Shown one piece after another: positions 6,613-13,013 of a stretch of DNA of 14,809 nt (position 1 is its first letter; every line of letters begins with the position of its first letter). Below the pieces are notes generated by a model. The model made no database searches. It was not told the origin of the DNA and saw nothing but the letters and a program-made list of their open reading frames with translations. The stretch is from Bacillus sp. sid0103 (GTDB lineage Bacteria; Bacillota; Bacilli; Bacillales_B; DSM-18226). The stretch lies in NCBI RefSeq assembly GCF_019219025.1, contig NZ_JAHUWN010000055.1:1-14809 (forward strand), written 5' to 3'. Both the position numbers and the translations under genes were made by a program.

Positions 6613-6648
6613 AGGAACAGTATATTTGGTGAGTGTTAAACTGTTCCT
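6613..6648. terminator. Convergent terminator between beta-propeller gene and spore operon
   Basis: AGGAACAGT (6613-6621) and ACTGTTCCT (6640-6648) form a perfect 9-bp stem with an 18-base loop. A run of six T follows at 6654-6659 on the forward strand after a short gap. It lies just beyond the last reverse-strand stop (6658) and about 110 bases after the forward gene, so it may serve both, although neither T-tract is ideally placed. Confidence 0.55.
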
Positions 6649-6657
6649 GGGAATTTT

Positions 6658-6963
6658 TTATAATGTCGGTAAGTTCAATGCTGTATTGATATTATTTAAA
6701 TCCAAACTGATCTGTTCGTTTGTATCCCAAGCATGGTACCATCCTTTTTCTACCATATATGCGGATATTTGTTCATGCATATCAAGAGCTTCCACTAAAT
6801 GGCGAGTGAGCATTTCTTTAATTTCCGGTGTTCCTGCCTCCGTAACTGCCATGGCATAATTTCTAATTCCACTTTTAGCTGAAATGAGTAGATCCATTGC
6901 AACCACTTGATCCGATAGTGCGTCCATGCCAGTTAAAGTTTCAATGATTGGATTCATGTTCAT
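6658..6963 (-). CDS. yraD: Spore coat protein F-like protein, YraD-like
   Basis: A helical protein of 101 residues in the coat F (CotF-like) family, the last gene of a cluster matching B. subtilis yraG-yraF-adhB-yraE-yraD. Coat F-like features are MDLLISAKSGIRNYAMAVTEAGTPEIKEML (about residues 23-52) and MHEQISAYMVEKGWYHAWD (about 62-80), which parallel residues of the 122-residue paralogue encoded at 8343-8711. CotF-type proteins are associated with the spore; the exact location and role of this small paralogue are not known. Two in-frame ATGs (6963 and 6957) follow an AGGAG at spacings of about 4 and 10 bases, so the start may be two residues later. It begins 12 bases after the preceding stop and is co-transcribed. 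No membrane segment or signal peptide is seen. Confidence 0.82.
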   Translation of the reverse strand: MNMNPIIETLTGMDALSDQVVAMDLLISAKSGIRNYAMAVTEAGTPEIKEMLTRHLVEALDMHEQISAYMVEKGWYHAWDTNEQISLDLNNINTALNLPTL

Positions 6964-6975
6964 TCATCTCCTAAT

Positions 6976-7170
6976 TTACTGCTTAGCGTTGGAAAGGATA
7001 GAAGCATATTCTTGTAATTGTCTCGTAGATACATCAATGTCTTGCTGCATAATATCTTTTAATAGCTGATCTTTAACTAACGCTTTCATCGTTTTGGATT
7101 TAGTTAAACAAGTGGTCTTAAATGCAGCCATCTCATGGACCTCAAGAACTTCATGTAAGGCGTAGTTCAT
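6976..7170 (-). CDS. yraE: Small spore coat F-like protein, YraE-like
   Basis: A 64-residue helical protein resembling the N-terminal half of CotF-family proteins. The stretch LHEVLEVHEMAAFKTTCLTKSKTMKALVKDQLLKDIMQQDI parallels the small paralogue encoded at 8728-8973 ([35 protein letters not shown]). The ATG at 7170 has AAGGAGG eight bases upstream, one of the best ribosome binding sites in the window. It starts 17 bases after the alcohol dehydrogenase stop and is followed by the YraD-like gene. The small (64 and 81 residues) and larger (101 and 122 residues) coat F-like genes alternate around the dehydrogenase, so they probably work in pairs, as two halves of a CotF fold; that pairing is inference. 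Confidence 0.82.
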   Translation of the reverse strand: MNYALHEVLEVHEMAAFKTTCLTKSKTMKALVKDQLLKDIMQQDIDVSTRQLQEYASILSNAKQ

Positions 7171-7187
7171 TTTTTATACCTCCTTCC

Positions 7188-8324
7188 TCAAGGTTTCAAC
7201 ACGACTTTTATACAATCATCCATTTTTGTGTCAAAAATCTCATAGCCACGCTTTGCTTCACTAAGTGGAAGTACATGACTTACGACATCTCCTGGATCAA
7301 TTTTTCCGGTCAAAACTAATTCAAACATATATGGCATATAATGAATCACAGGTGCTTGCCCAGAGCGGATATTGATATTTCGCTGCATAATATCTCCAAG
7401 AGGGAAACCATTATATCTGCCGCCGTAAACGCCAGTAATTTGAATTGTCCCGCCTTTACGCACTGCTTGTGAAGCCATGATAACCGCACTTAATGCTCCG
7501 CCTTGAAGCTTCATTCCGCTCGCAAGGAACTCCATATCAGTCATTTTACCGTCCATACCAACTGCATCAATGACAACATCCGCACCTCCTTTGGTGATTT
7601 CCTTCAGGTAACTTCCTACATTCTCATGGTCCTCAAAGTTAACAATTTCTACTTTGTTGGTGCGCTTGGCGTGCTGCAGGCGATAATTGACATAATCAAC
7701 GGCAATGACTCGCTTTGCCCCTTTTAGCCAACAGAATTTTTGAGCAAAAAGACCAACCGGACCACAGCCAAGAACAATAACTGTATCTCCATCCTTTACG
7801 CCTGCATTGTCAACACTCCAAAAACCAGTAGTCATCGCATCGGCAATAACTGCTAACTTTTCATCTGGTTCTTCACAAGTCTCTGGAATTTTGAAATGAG
7901 TAAAGTTTGCAAACGGCACTCTTAAATATTCAGCTTGCCCGCCTGGATAGCCACCCGTCGTACCAGAATATCCGAAATAGGCACCCATATCACCATTATC
8001 ATTAGAATTATCACATTGGCTTTCCAAATGGTTTTTACAGTAAGAGCATTCACCGCATGCTATATTAAAAGGAATAATGACACGATCTCCCTTTTTTAGC
8101 TTAGTCACACCTGGACCAACTTCTTCGACGATTCCCATTGGTTCATGGCCAATAACATAGTTTTCTTGCAGGTTAGGAATCATGCCATGAATTAAATGTA
8201 AATCAGACCCACATATAGCTGTACTCGTTACTTTAATAATCATGTCATCTGGTTTTTCAATCTTTGGATCTGGAACTTCTTTGACTACAACATTTTTAAT
8301 ACCTTGATACGTTACTGCCTTCAT
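7188..8324 (-). CDS. adhB: Zinc-dependent alcohol dehydrogenase, AdhB-like
   Basis: A 378-residue medium-chain dehydrogenase that would oxidise or reduce an alcohol/aldehyde with NAD. The GroES-like domain carries catalytic zinc ligands Cys38 (TAICGSDLH), His60-Glu61 (GHEP) and probably Asp162 (VIADAMTTG). Structural zinc is held by Cys90, Cys93, Cys96 and Cys104 (ACGECSYCKNHLESQC). The Rossmann motif GCGPVG is at 186-191, and Asp210 at the end of strand two suggests NAD rather than NADP. This arrangement is closest to the formaldehyde-dehydrogenase-like branch. Length equals that of B. subtilis AdhB, as I recall it. ATG 8324 follows a GGAGG nine bases upstream. It is the middle gene of the spore-coat-like cluster, so it is probably made in the developing spore; the true substrate is unknown. 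Confidence 0.92.
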   Translation of the reverse strand: MKAVTYQGIKNVVVKEVPDPKIEKPDDMIIKVTSTAICGSDLHLIHGMIPNLQENYVIGHEPMGIVEEVGPGVTKLKKGDRVIIPFNIACGECSYCKNHLESQCDNSNDNGDMGAYFGYSGTTGGYPGGQAEYLRVPFANFTHFKIPETCEEPDEKLAVIADAMTTGFWSVDNAGVKDGDTVIVLGCGPVGLFAQKFCWLKGAKRVIAVDYVNYRLQHAKRTNKVEIVNFEDHENVGSYLKEITKGGADVVIDAVGMDGKMTDMEFLASGMKLQGGALSAVIMASQAVRKGGTIQITGVYGGRYNGFPLGDIMQRNINIRSGQAPVIHYMPYMFELVLTGKIDPGDVVSHVLPLSEAKRGYEIFDTKMDDCIKVVLKP

Positions 8325-8342
8325 TGGTTACAGCCTCCAGTG

Positions 8343-8711
8343 TTAGTGTTCATCAGGTGTCCGGTCAAACATACCTTTTCTATTGGTCTCAACAGGAAAT
8401 AGATTCATTTTGCCAATCATCAAAGTATTGTTGGCAGAGAGTTGGTCTAATTGATATTGTTCACTTAATTCGTATGGATGGAACCATTTTTTACTAATCA
8501 TTAATTCTGTAATTTCTTGGTGCATGGCAATCCCTTGCATTAACTGGTTTCGTAAGAGGGTTCTAACATCAGGTGATGCGGACTCCGTTAATGCAACCGC
8601 AATATTGCGCACACCTTCTTTGGCACGAAGAAGTAAATCCATCGCAAATGTGGTATCTGCTAGCTCTGGTACGTGTAGCGAGTTTATAGGGTCTAAATAG
8701 TCATTGTTCAA
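8343..8711 (-). CDS. yraF: Spore coat protein F-like protein, YraF-like
   Basis: A helical protein of 122 residues in the coat F family. [34 protein letters not shown] (about residues 24-57) and [19 protein letters not shown] (about 62-80) align closely with the YraD-like protein encoded at 6658-6963, showing a paralogous pair. A low-complexity C-terminal tail (about 100-122) is extra. The start is TTG at 8711, eight bases after GGAAGG; an ATG just inside it is in another frame. The ribosome binding site overlaps the end of the upstream 81-residue gene. It precedes adhB by 18 bases. Length and order fit B. subtilis yraF. Confidence 0.84.
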   Translation of the reverse strand: MNNDYLDPINSLHVPELADTTFAMDLLLRAKEGVRNIAVALTESASPDVRTLLRNQLMQGIAMHQEITELMISKKWFHPYELSEQYQLDQLSANNTLMIGKMNLFPVETNRKGMFDRTPDEH

Positions 8712-8727
8712 TGAATTTGCCTTCCTT

Positions 8728-8973
8728 TCAATTTATTATTGGTGTTGGCCGGTTTTGAGGAACAGGAGCTTCAAAAGGTGCACGTTGATAAATGGCCTGT
8801 AATTCTCCAAGCGCTTGCATGGATTGTTCAACATCTTTTTGCATTAATGCTCTCAAATCCTGATCAAATACCAATCCTTGCATTAGTTTTGATTTCGCTA
8901 AGCAAAGGGTTTTGAAATTAATAACTTCATGTAAATCCAATGATTCATGATCGGCTAATTTTTGAATGTCCAT
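8728..8973 (-). CDS. yraG: Small spore coat F-like protein, YraG-like
   Basis: An 81-residue helical protein, first gene of the operon. [47 protein letters not shown] is typical of the N-terminal half of CotF-type proteins and matches the YraE-like protein encoded at 6976-7170. The C-terminus (about residues 62-81) is proline-rich. The ATG at 8973 has AAGGAGGG eight bases upstream. A sigma-G-like promoter lies about 43 bases upstream of the start. The neighbours downstream are yraF, adhB, yraE and yraD in the same order as in B. subtilis, which supports the assignment. The biological role of the cluster in spores is not established. Confidence 0.83.
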   Translation of the reverse strand: MDIQKLADHESLDLHEVINFKTLCLAKSKLMQGLVFDQDLRALMQKDVEQSMQALGELQAIYQRAPFEAPVPQNRPTPIIN

Positions 8974-9015
8974 TTTTGGTTCCCTCCTTTTTGACTAAAT
9001 ACACAAATACAAAGG

Positions 9016-9044
9016 TATTATTCCAAATATAAAATGAATCATTC
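9016..9044 (-). promoter_or_regulatory. Sigma-G-like promoter of the yra/adhB operon
   Basis: On the reverse strand GAATG (9040-9044) fits the sigma-G -35 core GMATR, and AATAATA (9016-9022) fits CATWMTA except at the first base. The spacer is 17 bases, the same as in the candidate before the DUF3231 gene, against 18 in the published consensus as I recall it. Confidence 0.45.
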
Positions 9045-9301
9045 TTTAATAGTTTTTTTAAGAATAGGAAAAACGCTGATTAAATGGCTGGGTTAATCAT
9101 AATGTAGTGAAAATTCATTCATAAGGTATAGCTAATAAATATTCGATATATTTTGCTTAAAAGGGCATAGGGTTAACCCATACAACTTAGGAAAAGAAAA
9201 TGAAAACTTCAAGCTGTATCTATTTCAAAGTGTCTATTATTGGGGTCCTGCCGACAAAACGGGTATATTATACGCTAAAACATTTTGGGGAAGGAAAAGC
9301 C

Positions 9302-9389
9302 ACTGATTTTTCTATGCTAAGCAGTTTATGTTCTGAGTGTTTTATATTCATAAACGACCGTTTTCGGTGCTTATTAACAGAAAATCAGT
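9302..9389. ncRNA. Possible structured RNA with a compact three-way junction
   Basis: An 88-base segment folds with little unpaired sequence. ACTGATTTTTCT (9302-9313) pairs with AGAAAATCAGT (9379-9389) with one bulge. TAAGCA (9318-9323) pairs with TGCTTA (9368-9373). GTTTATG (9324-9330) pairs with CATAAAC (9349-9355), starting at the very next base, and CCG/CGG (9358-9367) closes a TTTT loop abutting the other side. A weak 63-codon forward frame (9200-9391) overlaps it but has no recognisable family, so I do not call it a gene. No terminator or promoter is obvious. It may be chance. The rest of 9045-9510 shows only a GGGTTAACCC palindrome at 9170-9179. Confidence 0.3.
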
Positions 9390-9510
9390 AGGATATTTAA
9401 GTTAATATAGAGAAGAAATTGTGAATAATTGAAACAAATATGCAGATTTAATCCTTCTTCAAATGTTCCTATATTCTTTTTGACTCTTATTGTTGATTAA
9501 CAACCTCCAT

Positions 9511-9998
9511 CTAAGATAAATCGTATTTATTATTGAAGATACGTCTTATAACAGACATTGTAAATCTAACCAATACTAAGGAAAAAGAGAGAGAATAAAA
9601 AGTAGTTGTCCAATTCCATCCATTTTTATATTTAATAAGACGTGTATTTTTTTCTAACCATAGCTCAGCAATAGTCATAGGTATACTGAAATACAGAACT
9701 TTTAAAAGGCACTGAATGATGCGGGAATCCTTAATTAGTTGATTTTAAAGACACAAGTAATTGGGAAAAGTATGTAATCAAACAACACGCTTGTTTTAAC
9801 TTGTTTTGGAAATCGGGTGGGATATTGAACATAGCCTCTTTTTACAACCAGATTATCGACCAATGATGCATAGTAACTTTTTATAAAGAAAACAAGGAGC
9901 CAGTCCTTTGCAAGTGTTTTTTTTATTAAGTATATAAAAGAACTAATACCACAGAAATAAAGGAATTTTATAAGGTTTATTTCAAATTTTTGACCCAA
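9511..9998 (-). pseudogene. CBO0543-family membrane protein with one frameshift
   Basis: The first 87 residues (DWLLVFFIKSYYASLVDNLVVKRGYVQYPTRFPKQVKTSVLFDYILFPITCVFKIN) are a good match to the CBO0543 family of Bacillaceae and clostridial membrane proteins of unknown function. The frame then stops at 9735. The rest of the family pattern continues in the -1 frame: LIKDSRIIQCLLKVLYFSIPMTIAELWLEKNTRLIKYKNGWNW and a last hydrophobic helix, to a stop at 9511-9513. Adding one A to the run complementary to 9743-9746 gives CVFKNQLIKDSR and a protein of about 162 residues, the usual family length. The start is TTG 9998, with GGGAGG nine bases upstream that is buried in a hairpin. It is either a recently broken gene or a homopolymer sequencing error. 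Confidence 0.78.
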
Positions 9999-10006
9999 TG
10001 TTTAGC

Positions 10007-10042
10007 ACCTCCCAAAGATAGGTTATCTTTGATGCAGGAGGT
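10007..10042 (-). promoter_or_regulatory. Hairpin covering the ribosome binding site of the CBO0543 gene
   Basis: On the reverse-strand transcript ACCUCC (10037-10042) is complementary to GGAGGU (10007-10012), the ribosome binding site of the gene starting at 9998. Between them CAAAGAUA and UAUCUUUG (10013-10031) form an 8-bp stem with a 3-base loop, so the two helices nearly stack, apart from a 5-base bulge on one side. The site would be masked unless the hairpin opens, as in RNA thermometers or leader-controlled genes. Confidence 0.5.
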
Positions 10043-10141
10043 TATACTAAGGACATTCCAAAATTAGATAAGTAAACAGTGAATAAACAAGGCTCTATTT
10101 TGATATAAAATTGTTTCCTAATTGTGAACATTTTCACTTAA

Positions 10142-10228
10142 ACTAACGGGTGCTTGAGTTTAAGATCAGAGCTGTCACTGAGGCAGCTTTTTCTTGTTGA
10201 ACTAACTGGCAGGTTAGTAGAGAAGGAT
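10142..10228 (+). repeat. Dispersed repeat, uninterrupted copy with hairpin
   Basis: This copy contains ACTAACGGGTGCTTGAG, the stem AGCTGTC (10170-10176) / GGCAGCT (10182-10188), TTTTTCTT, CTTGTTGAACTAACTGGCAG and GGTTAGTAGAGAAGGA. Compared with 5033-5108 the loop differs (ACTGA against ATTAA) while all 14 stem bases are kept, which suggests the hairpin is selected. It is an empty site for the IS110-type relic. The stretch 10229-10385 contains only a TATAAT-like box near 10355. Confidence 0.85.
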
Positions 10229-10385
10229 GAAGAAGACTCATTAGGTTAACCCCTCCTTTTTTGGCATTGAATGATATTCATTTGAACCCGTATTCTGTAC
10301 ATTTTAAGTGACTTTATTAATGGCATTCGTTGTTGCAGTAGACCGTAGGTTAGTATAATATAAACAACTTTTTACCGATGTTTCT

Positions 10386-10703
10386 GTGGGGATGTGGATG
10401 GGATTATTCTTTCTATTGAAAAGGAAGGGTAAGGGTAAAGGGGGTTCGGGAATAATTAAAATCAAATATTTAACTAAAAAGCAAAAAAATGATCGAAATT
10501 TAATAACCGTCTTATCTGTGTTATTCATTTATACTATAAGCCTCATTGTTGGAATGGGTTTACTAATGTCGTTGCCATTTATTTCGCTATCATTAATTAT
10601 TTGTGGTTTTAACAACCTACTTTACAAAGGGCAGCCAAAGTATATAGGATACATCATATTAAGTATGGTAATGGCTTTACTGCTTGTTTCCATTATTTTA
10701 TAA
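10386..10703 (+). CDS. Small hypothetical membrane protein, start uncertain
   Basis: Up to 105 residues. A basic, glycine-rich stretch (KRKGKGKGGSG, about residues 12-22) and KKQKNDRN precede three hydrophobic segments, at about 40-57, 58-76 and 86-105. No family is recognised. The start is not well supported: GTG 10386 and ATGs at 10392 and 10398 have no clear ribosome binding site, and the protein may begin further in. A TATAAT box near 10355 could be its -10 element, but the -35 is poor. Gene reality is moderately likely because the hydrophobic C-terminal half is well formed; it could also be a remnant. Confidence 0.45.
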   Translation: MGMWMGLFFLLKRKGKGKGGSGIIKIKYLTKKQKNDRNLITVLSVLFIYTISLIVGMGLLMSLPFISLSLIICGFNNLLYKGQPKYIGYIILSMVMALLLVSIIL

Positions 10704-10838
10704 AGATAATGTTATTGATTCATCTTAGGTGAATCGTTATAAGGCCGAATTAACCATTTTGATATCTTTATTTAATCAGGATTTTTTATACATTCAGTTT
10801 GATAAATTAATATAATTGAGAAGGGAGTTGAGGTTGTA

Positions 10839-11431
10839 ATGGAAATCAATTGGCTGGCAGAAGTGGAAAAAAGAAAAGATGATCTTTTAAAGGACTTGGA
10901 AGGCTTATTGCGTATTGCGAGTGTTAAGGATTTAACAACGAGTACTTCCGAATATCCAATGGGGGAAAAGTTGGGAATCCAATACAGTGAAGATGTGCTC
11001 GGACCTTTAACGGTTAATGCCGGCATTTTTAATTACAATCATACAGCTGGTGGCTCAATTCAGTTGAACATTCGATTCCCATTAAATAATGATTACCAAC
11101 ATACCATTGAAATAATCACGAAAAAAGCTGAGACCTGCCATTTTACAATCGCTGATGCGCAACAATTCTCTACACATTATATCCCTGCCGATCATCCAAT
11201 GATTAAAACACTACAATCGGCTTATCAATCGAGTACAGGGGATGAACCTACACTTTTAACATCGGGCGGGGGAACATATGCAGCGTTAATGAAAAATGCA
11301 GTGGCTTACGGTGCTCTTTCCCTGGTAAGGTAGATAGCTCTCACCAAATTGATGAATTTATAGAAATCGATGATTTAATCAAAGCGACAGCCATCTATGC
11401 CAAAGCATTATATGAATTAAGCCACTTATAA
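10839..11431 (+). pseudogene. PepV-like M20 dipeptidase remnant with large deletion
   Basis: The N-terminus (MEINWLAEVEKRKDDLLKDLEGLLRIASV) is that of PepV-type M20 zinc dipeptidases. After about 43 residues it jumps to the C-terminal region (LGIQYSEDVLGPLTVNAGIFNYN, GGSIQLNIRFPL, DHPMIKTLQSAYQ, SGGGTYAALMKNAVAYGAL). Members are usually about 465-470 residues, so some 270 residues are missing, including the HxD motif and most metal ligands. A second lesion, one T short in the run at 11317-11319, ends the frame at 11333; restoring it gives FPGKVDSSHQIDEFIEIDDLIKATAIYAKALYELSHL to 11431. The ATG at 10839 has a GGGAG-type ribosome binding site. The protein cannot be an active peptidase. The identity is confident. 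Confidence 0.85.
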
Positions 11432-11473
11432 AATCAAAGGCCAGGTATGTCGTTTAGCCAACAGGTCAACCAG

Positions 11474-11539
11474 AAAAATAAAATGTACCCTATAGAGTAG
11501 ACACTTAAAAAGGTCTGCCCAATAGGGTACTTTATTTTT
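11474..11539. repeat. Long hairpin, terminator-like or IS-end remnant
   Basis: AAAAATAAA-AT-GTACCCTAT (11474-11493) pairs with 11522-11539 except for a 2-base bulge, giving about 18 pairs, and TAGAC/GTCTG pairs further in. The right arm ends in TTTATTTTT, so it could terminate transcription after the dipeptidase remnant. The left arm TGTACCCTATAGAGTAGAC also looks like an insertion-sequence terminus beginning with TG. I cannot decide between the two. Confidence 0.5.
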
Positions 11540-11674
11540 CATGATGAAGGAATAAAAGCTGGATTAGCCGAATAAGTCATAGTGATCATGGTTTTGTTGT
11601 ATATTCTCAAAATAAAAGAATGGAGTATTTCATAGAGAATATTTTTTCGTTATTTGGCCGACAGTCGAAAATGA

Positions 11675-11842
11675 AGGTTATTTTATGCGTATGAATGGCT
11701 TTTTTCGAAATTGATTGAGGATTATTGTTATCATCACCCGGAAATTTCGGATTACCCTGCCATGTTGGAGAGAATTAGAAGCTGGAAGAAAGGTATGTCC
11801 AATATGGAAGGGACCACTTGGATTTGGTTTTTACCTTTTTAG
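11675..11842 (+). other. Possible decayed coding remnant
   Basis: A 55-codon open stretch reads FYAYEWLFSKLIEDYCYHHPEISDYPAMLERIRSWKKGMSNMEG and then a stop at 11840-11842. It has no start codon with a ribosome binding site and follows a stop closely. The composition looks protein-like, but I do not recognise a family. It may be the tail of a lost gene; it is reported because the stretch 11540-11926 has nothing else. Confidence 0.25.
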
Positions 11843-11926
11843 GACCGATTAATTTATACTATAGTCAGATTTTTTCTTGTCTTTTAACTTTGAAAGATTA
11901 CACTAAACAGTGAGGAGATTGGTTGT

Positions 11927-12424
11927 ATGCAAGTTGTAACCAAAATGTTTTTAGAACAACTCGACATGCATTGCCATGAGAATGATTGGTTTGCATCCAT
12001 GGATCAGGCGCTTCATGGAGTCATCGCAGCTGAGGCAGCATGGACAAGTTCGGGAATCAGCAATTCGATTTGGCAGATTGTCAACCACTTGATATTTTGG
12101 AATGAAGACGTAATCCATCGAATTAAGGGCACAGAGAATCCGCATAAGGCAGAAGACAATGAAGAAACCTTTGGAAATCCGGGGGATCCAGAAGACGAAA
12201 TTGGGTGGGCCCAGACAGTGCATCGCCTTAATGAAGTCATGAATAAATTAAAAACGGTCATTGCGGACCTTGACGATGAAAAGTTAAAAGCTCCGTATGC
12301 AGCTAACAGGTACTCTATTGAGCGTTTACTCAGCAATATCATGATGCACGATACGTATCATCTCGGCCAAATTGTTCTGTTGCGAAAGTTGCAATCCTCT
12401 TGGGGTGGCGTTGATTGGTCCTAA
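11927..12424 (+). CDS. DinB-family (DinB_2-type) metal-binding protein
   Basis: A 165-residue four-helix-bundle protein of the DinB/YfiT-like superfamily. The metal-binding histidine triad is visible at His54 (IVNHLIFW), His141 and His145 (MMHDTYHLGQI), the pattern typical of the family. The domain covers nearly the whole protein, with the loop 68-92 rich in acidic residues. Such proteins bind a divalent metal; some are thiol transferases, others have unknown roles, and B. subtilis DinB is DNA-damage-inducible. No SOS box was identified here. ATG 11927 follows GAGGAG by about nine bases. The last few codons and the stop run into a sequence shared with the IS110-type left end at 1696, so the native C-terminus may have been altered. 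It is an isolated gene. Confidence 0.87.
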   Translation: MQVVTKMFLEQLDMHCHENDWFASMDQALHGVIAAEAAWTSSGISNSIWQIVNHLIFWNEDVIHRIKGTENPHKAEDNEETFGNPGDPEDEIGWAQTVHRLNEVMNKLKTVIADLDDEKLKAPYAANRYSIERLLSNIMMHDTYHLGQIVLLRKLQSSWGGVDWS

Positions 12425-12535
12425 AGCACCATAATTCAGCGACCTTCCTCGCCCAGCTGTAGAAGCAGTATTGACGGTGTGAAGCCCTTTTCATTCTCTA
12501 TGGTGAAGCGGGTGATTTTCCTGCTTTATGGATGG
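12418..12535 (-). mobile_element. Solo fragment of IS110-type left end
   Basis: About 118 bases resemble 1696-1808 of the relic: GCACCATAATTCAGCGACC, the CATTCTCTATGGTGAAGCG block and the tip GGATGGCT are all shared. In both copies GTGAAGCG pairs with a downstream partner, and differences keep the stem. After CT (12536-12537) comes AAACGGGTGTGTTAGT, similar to the right half of the dispersed repeat. The rest of the element, including the other end, is missing. It abuts the 3' end of the DinB gene. Confidence 0.7.
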
Positions 12536-12613
12536 CTAAACGGGTGTGTTAGTCAAATAAATTAGAACGTATTTGCAGAGCGATCTTTCGCATATTTCAT
12601 TGTTCAACAGTCG

Positions 12614-12645
12614 GGCGCTTTTCTTAAATAAGAAGGCGTCTTTTT
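12614..12645 (+). terminator. Intrinsic terminator-like hairpin
   Basis: GGCGCTTTTCTT and AAGAAGGCGTC form a stem with one bulge and a short loop, followed by TTTTT. It is preceded by TTCAACAGTCGGGCGCTT, a diverged version of the dispersed repeat's opening. It could end the DinB transcript. The stretch 12646-12770 shows no gene. Confidence 0.65.
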
Positions 12646-12770
12646 GCATGTACAACACATTTAGGGATTGAGTTTAATGAGGTGTAAAAAAAGATTGTGA
12701 AGTCCTGTACTTAAAGTAAAGTGTGCAAGAGTTAAACAAGTGGTCGGTACTGTGATCCCTTTCATATTGC

Positions 12771-12800
12771 ACTAACGTGGCAGGTTAGTGGAAGAAGGAA
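12771..12800 (+). repeat. Right half of the dispersed repeat
   Basis: ACTAACGTGGCAGGTTAGTG continues as at 164-190, with identity over 27 bases. The left half with its hairpin is missing, and the sequence before it is unrelated. Confidence 0.8.
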
Positions 12801-12822
12801 TATGAGGTATGGTTGAGGAATT

Positions 12823-12850
12823 TAGACAATTAAGTAAATAAGTTTACAAT
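12823..12850 (+). promoter_or_regulatory. Candidate sigma-A promoter for the two small membrane genes
   Basis: TAGACA (12823-12828) and TACAAT (12845-12850) are 16 bases apart, each with one mismatch to the consensus. The position, just upstream of the TTG start at 12873, fits. Confidence 0.45.
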
Positions 12851-12872
12851 AAATATAATAGGGGGACTTATA

Positions 12873-12989
12873 TTGAAACGTCTTTTCATAGGAGTTTTGG
12901 TGAAAATGTTTATCCTAATTGGTATGTATTTTTTGACTACTACTGGGGCTAAACCATATTTACATATTCAATTCTTGGTTGAAGAGTGA
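12873..12989 (+). CDS. Very small hydrophobic protein of 38 residues
   Basis: A short frame starting with TTG, preceded by AGGGGG about eight bases upstream, a good ribosome binding site. The product, MKRLFIGVLVKMFILIGMYF followed by LTTTGAKPYLHIQFLVEE, has a positively charged N-terminus and one hydrophobic segment (about residues 4-25). It would be a single-pass membrane or secreted peptide. It precedes the next membrane protein gene by 24 bases and probably shares its transcript. No family is recognised. It may be a real small protein or the N-terminal remnant of a larger one. Confidence 0.45.
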   Translation: MKRLFIGVLVKMFILIGMYFLTTTGAKPYLHIQFLVEE

Positions 12990-13013
12990 AATGACTTCTG
13001 AAAGAGGTGTGAA

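Noticed and set aside
9200..9391. Forward 63-codon frame with a weak AGGAAAAG upstream
   Set aside because: No recognisable family, and the same bases form several helices; coding and RNA explanations are both weak, so no gene is called.
11951..12342. Two reverse-strand open frames over the DinB gene
   Set aside because: They are antisense to a well-supported DinB-family gene and show no recognisable domain.
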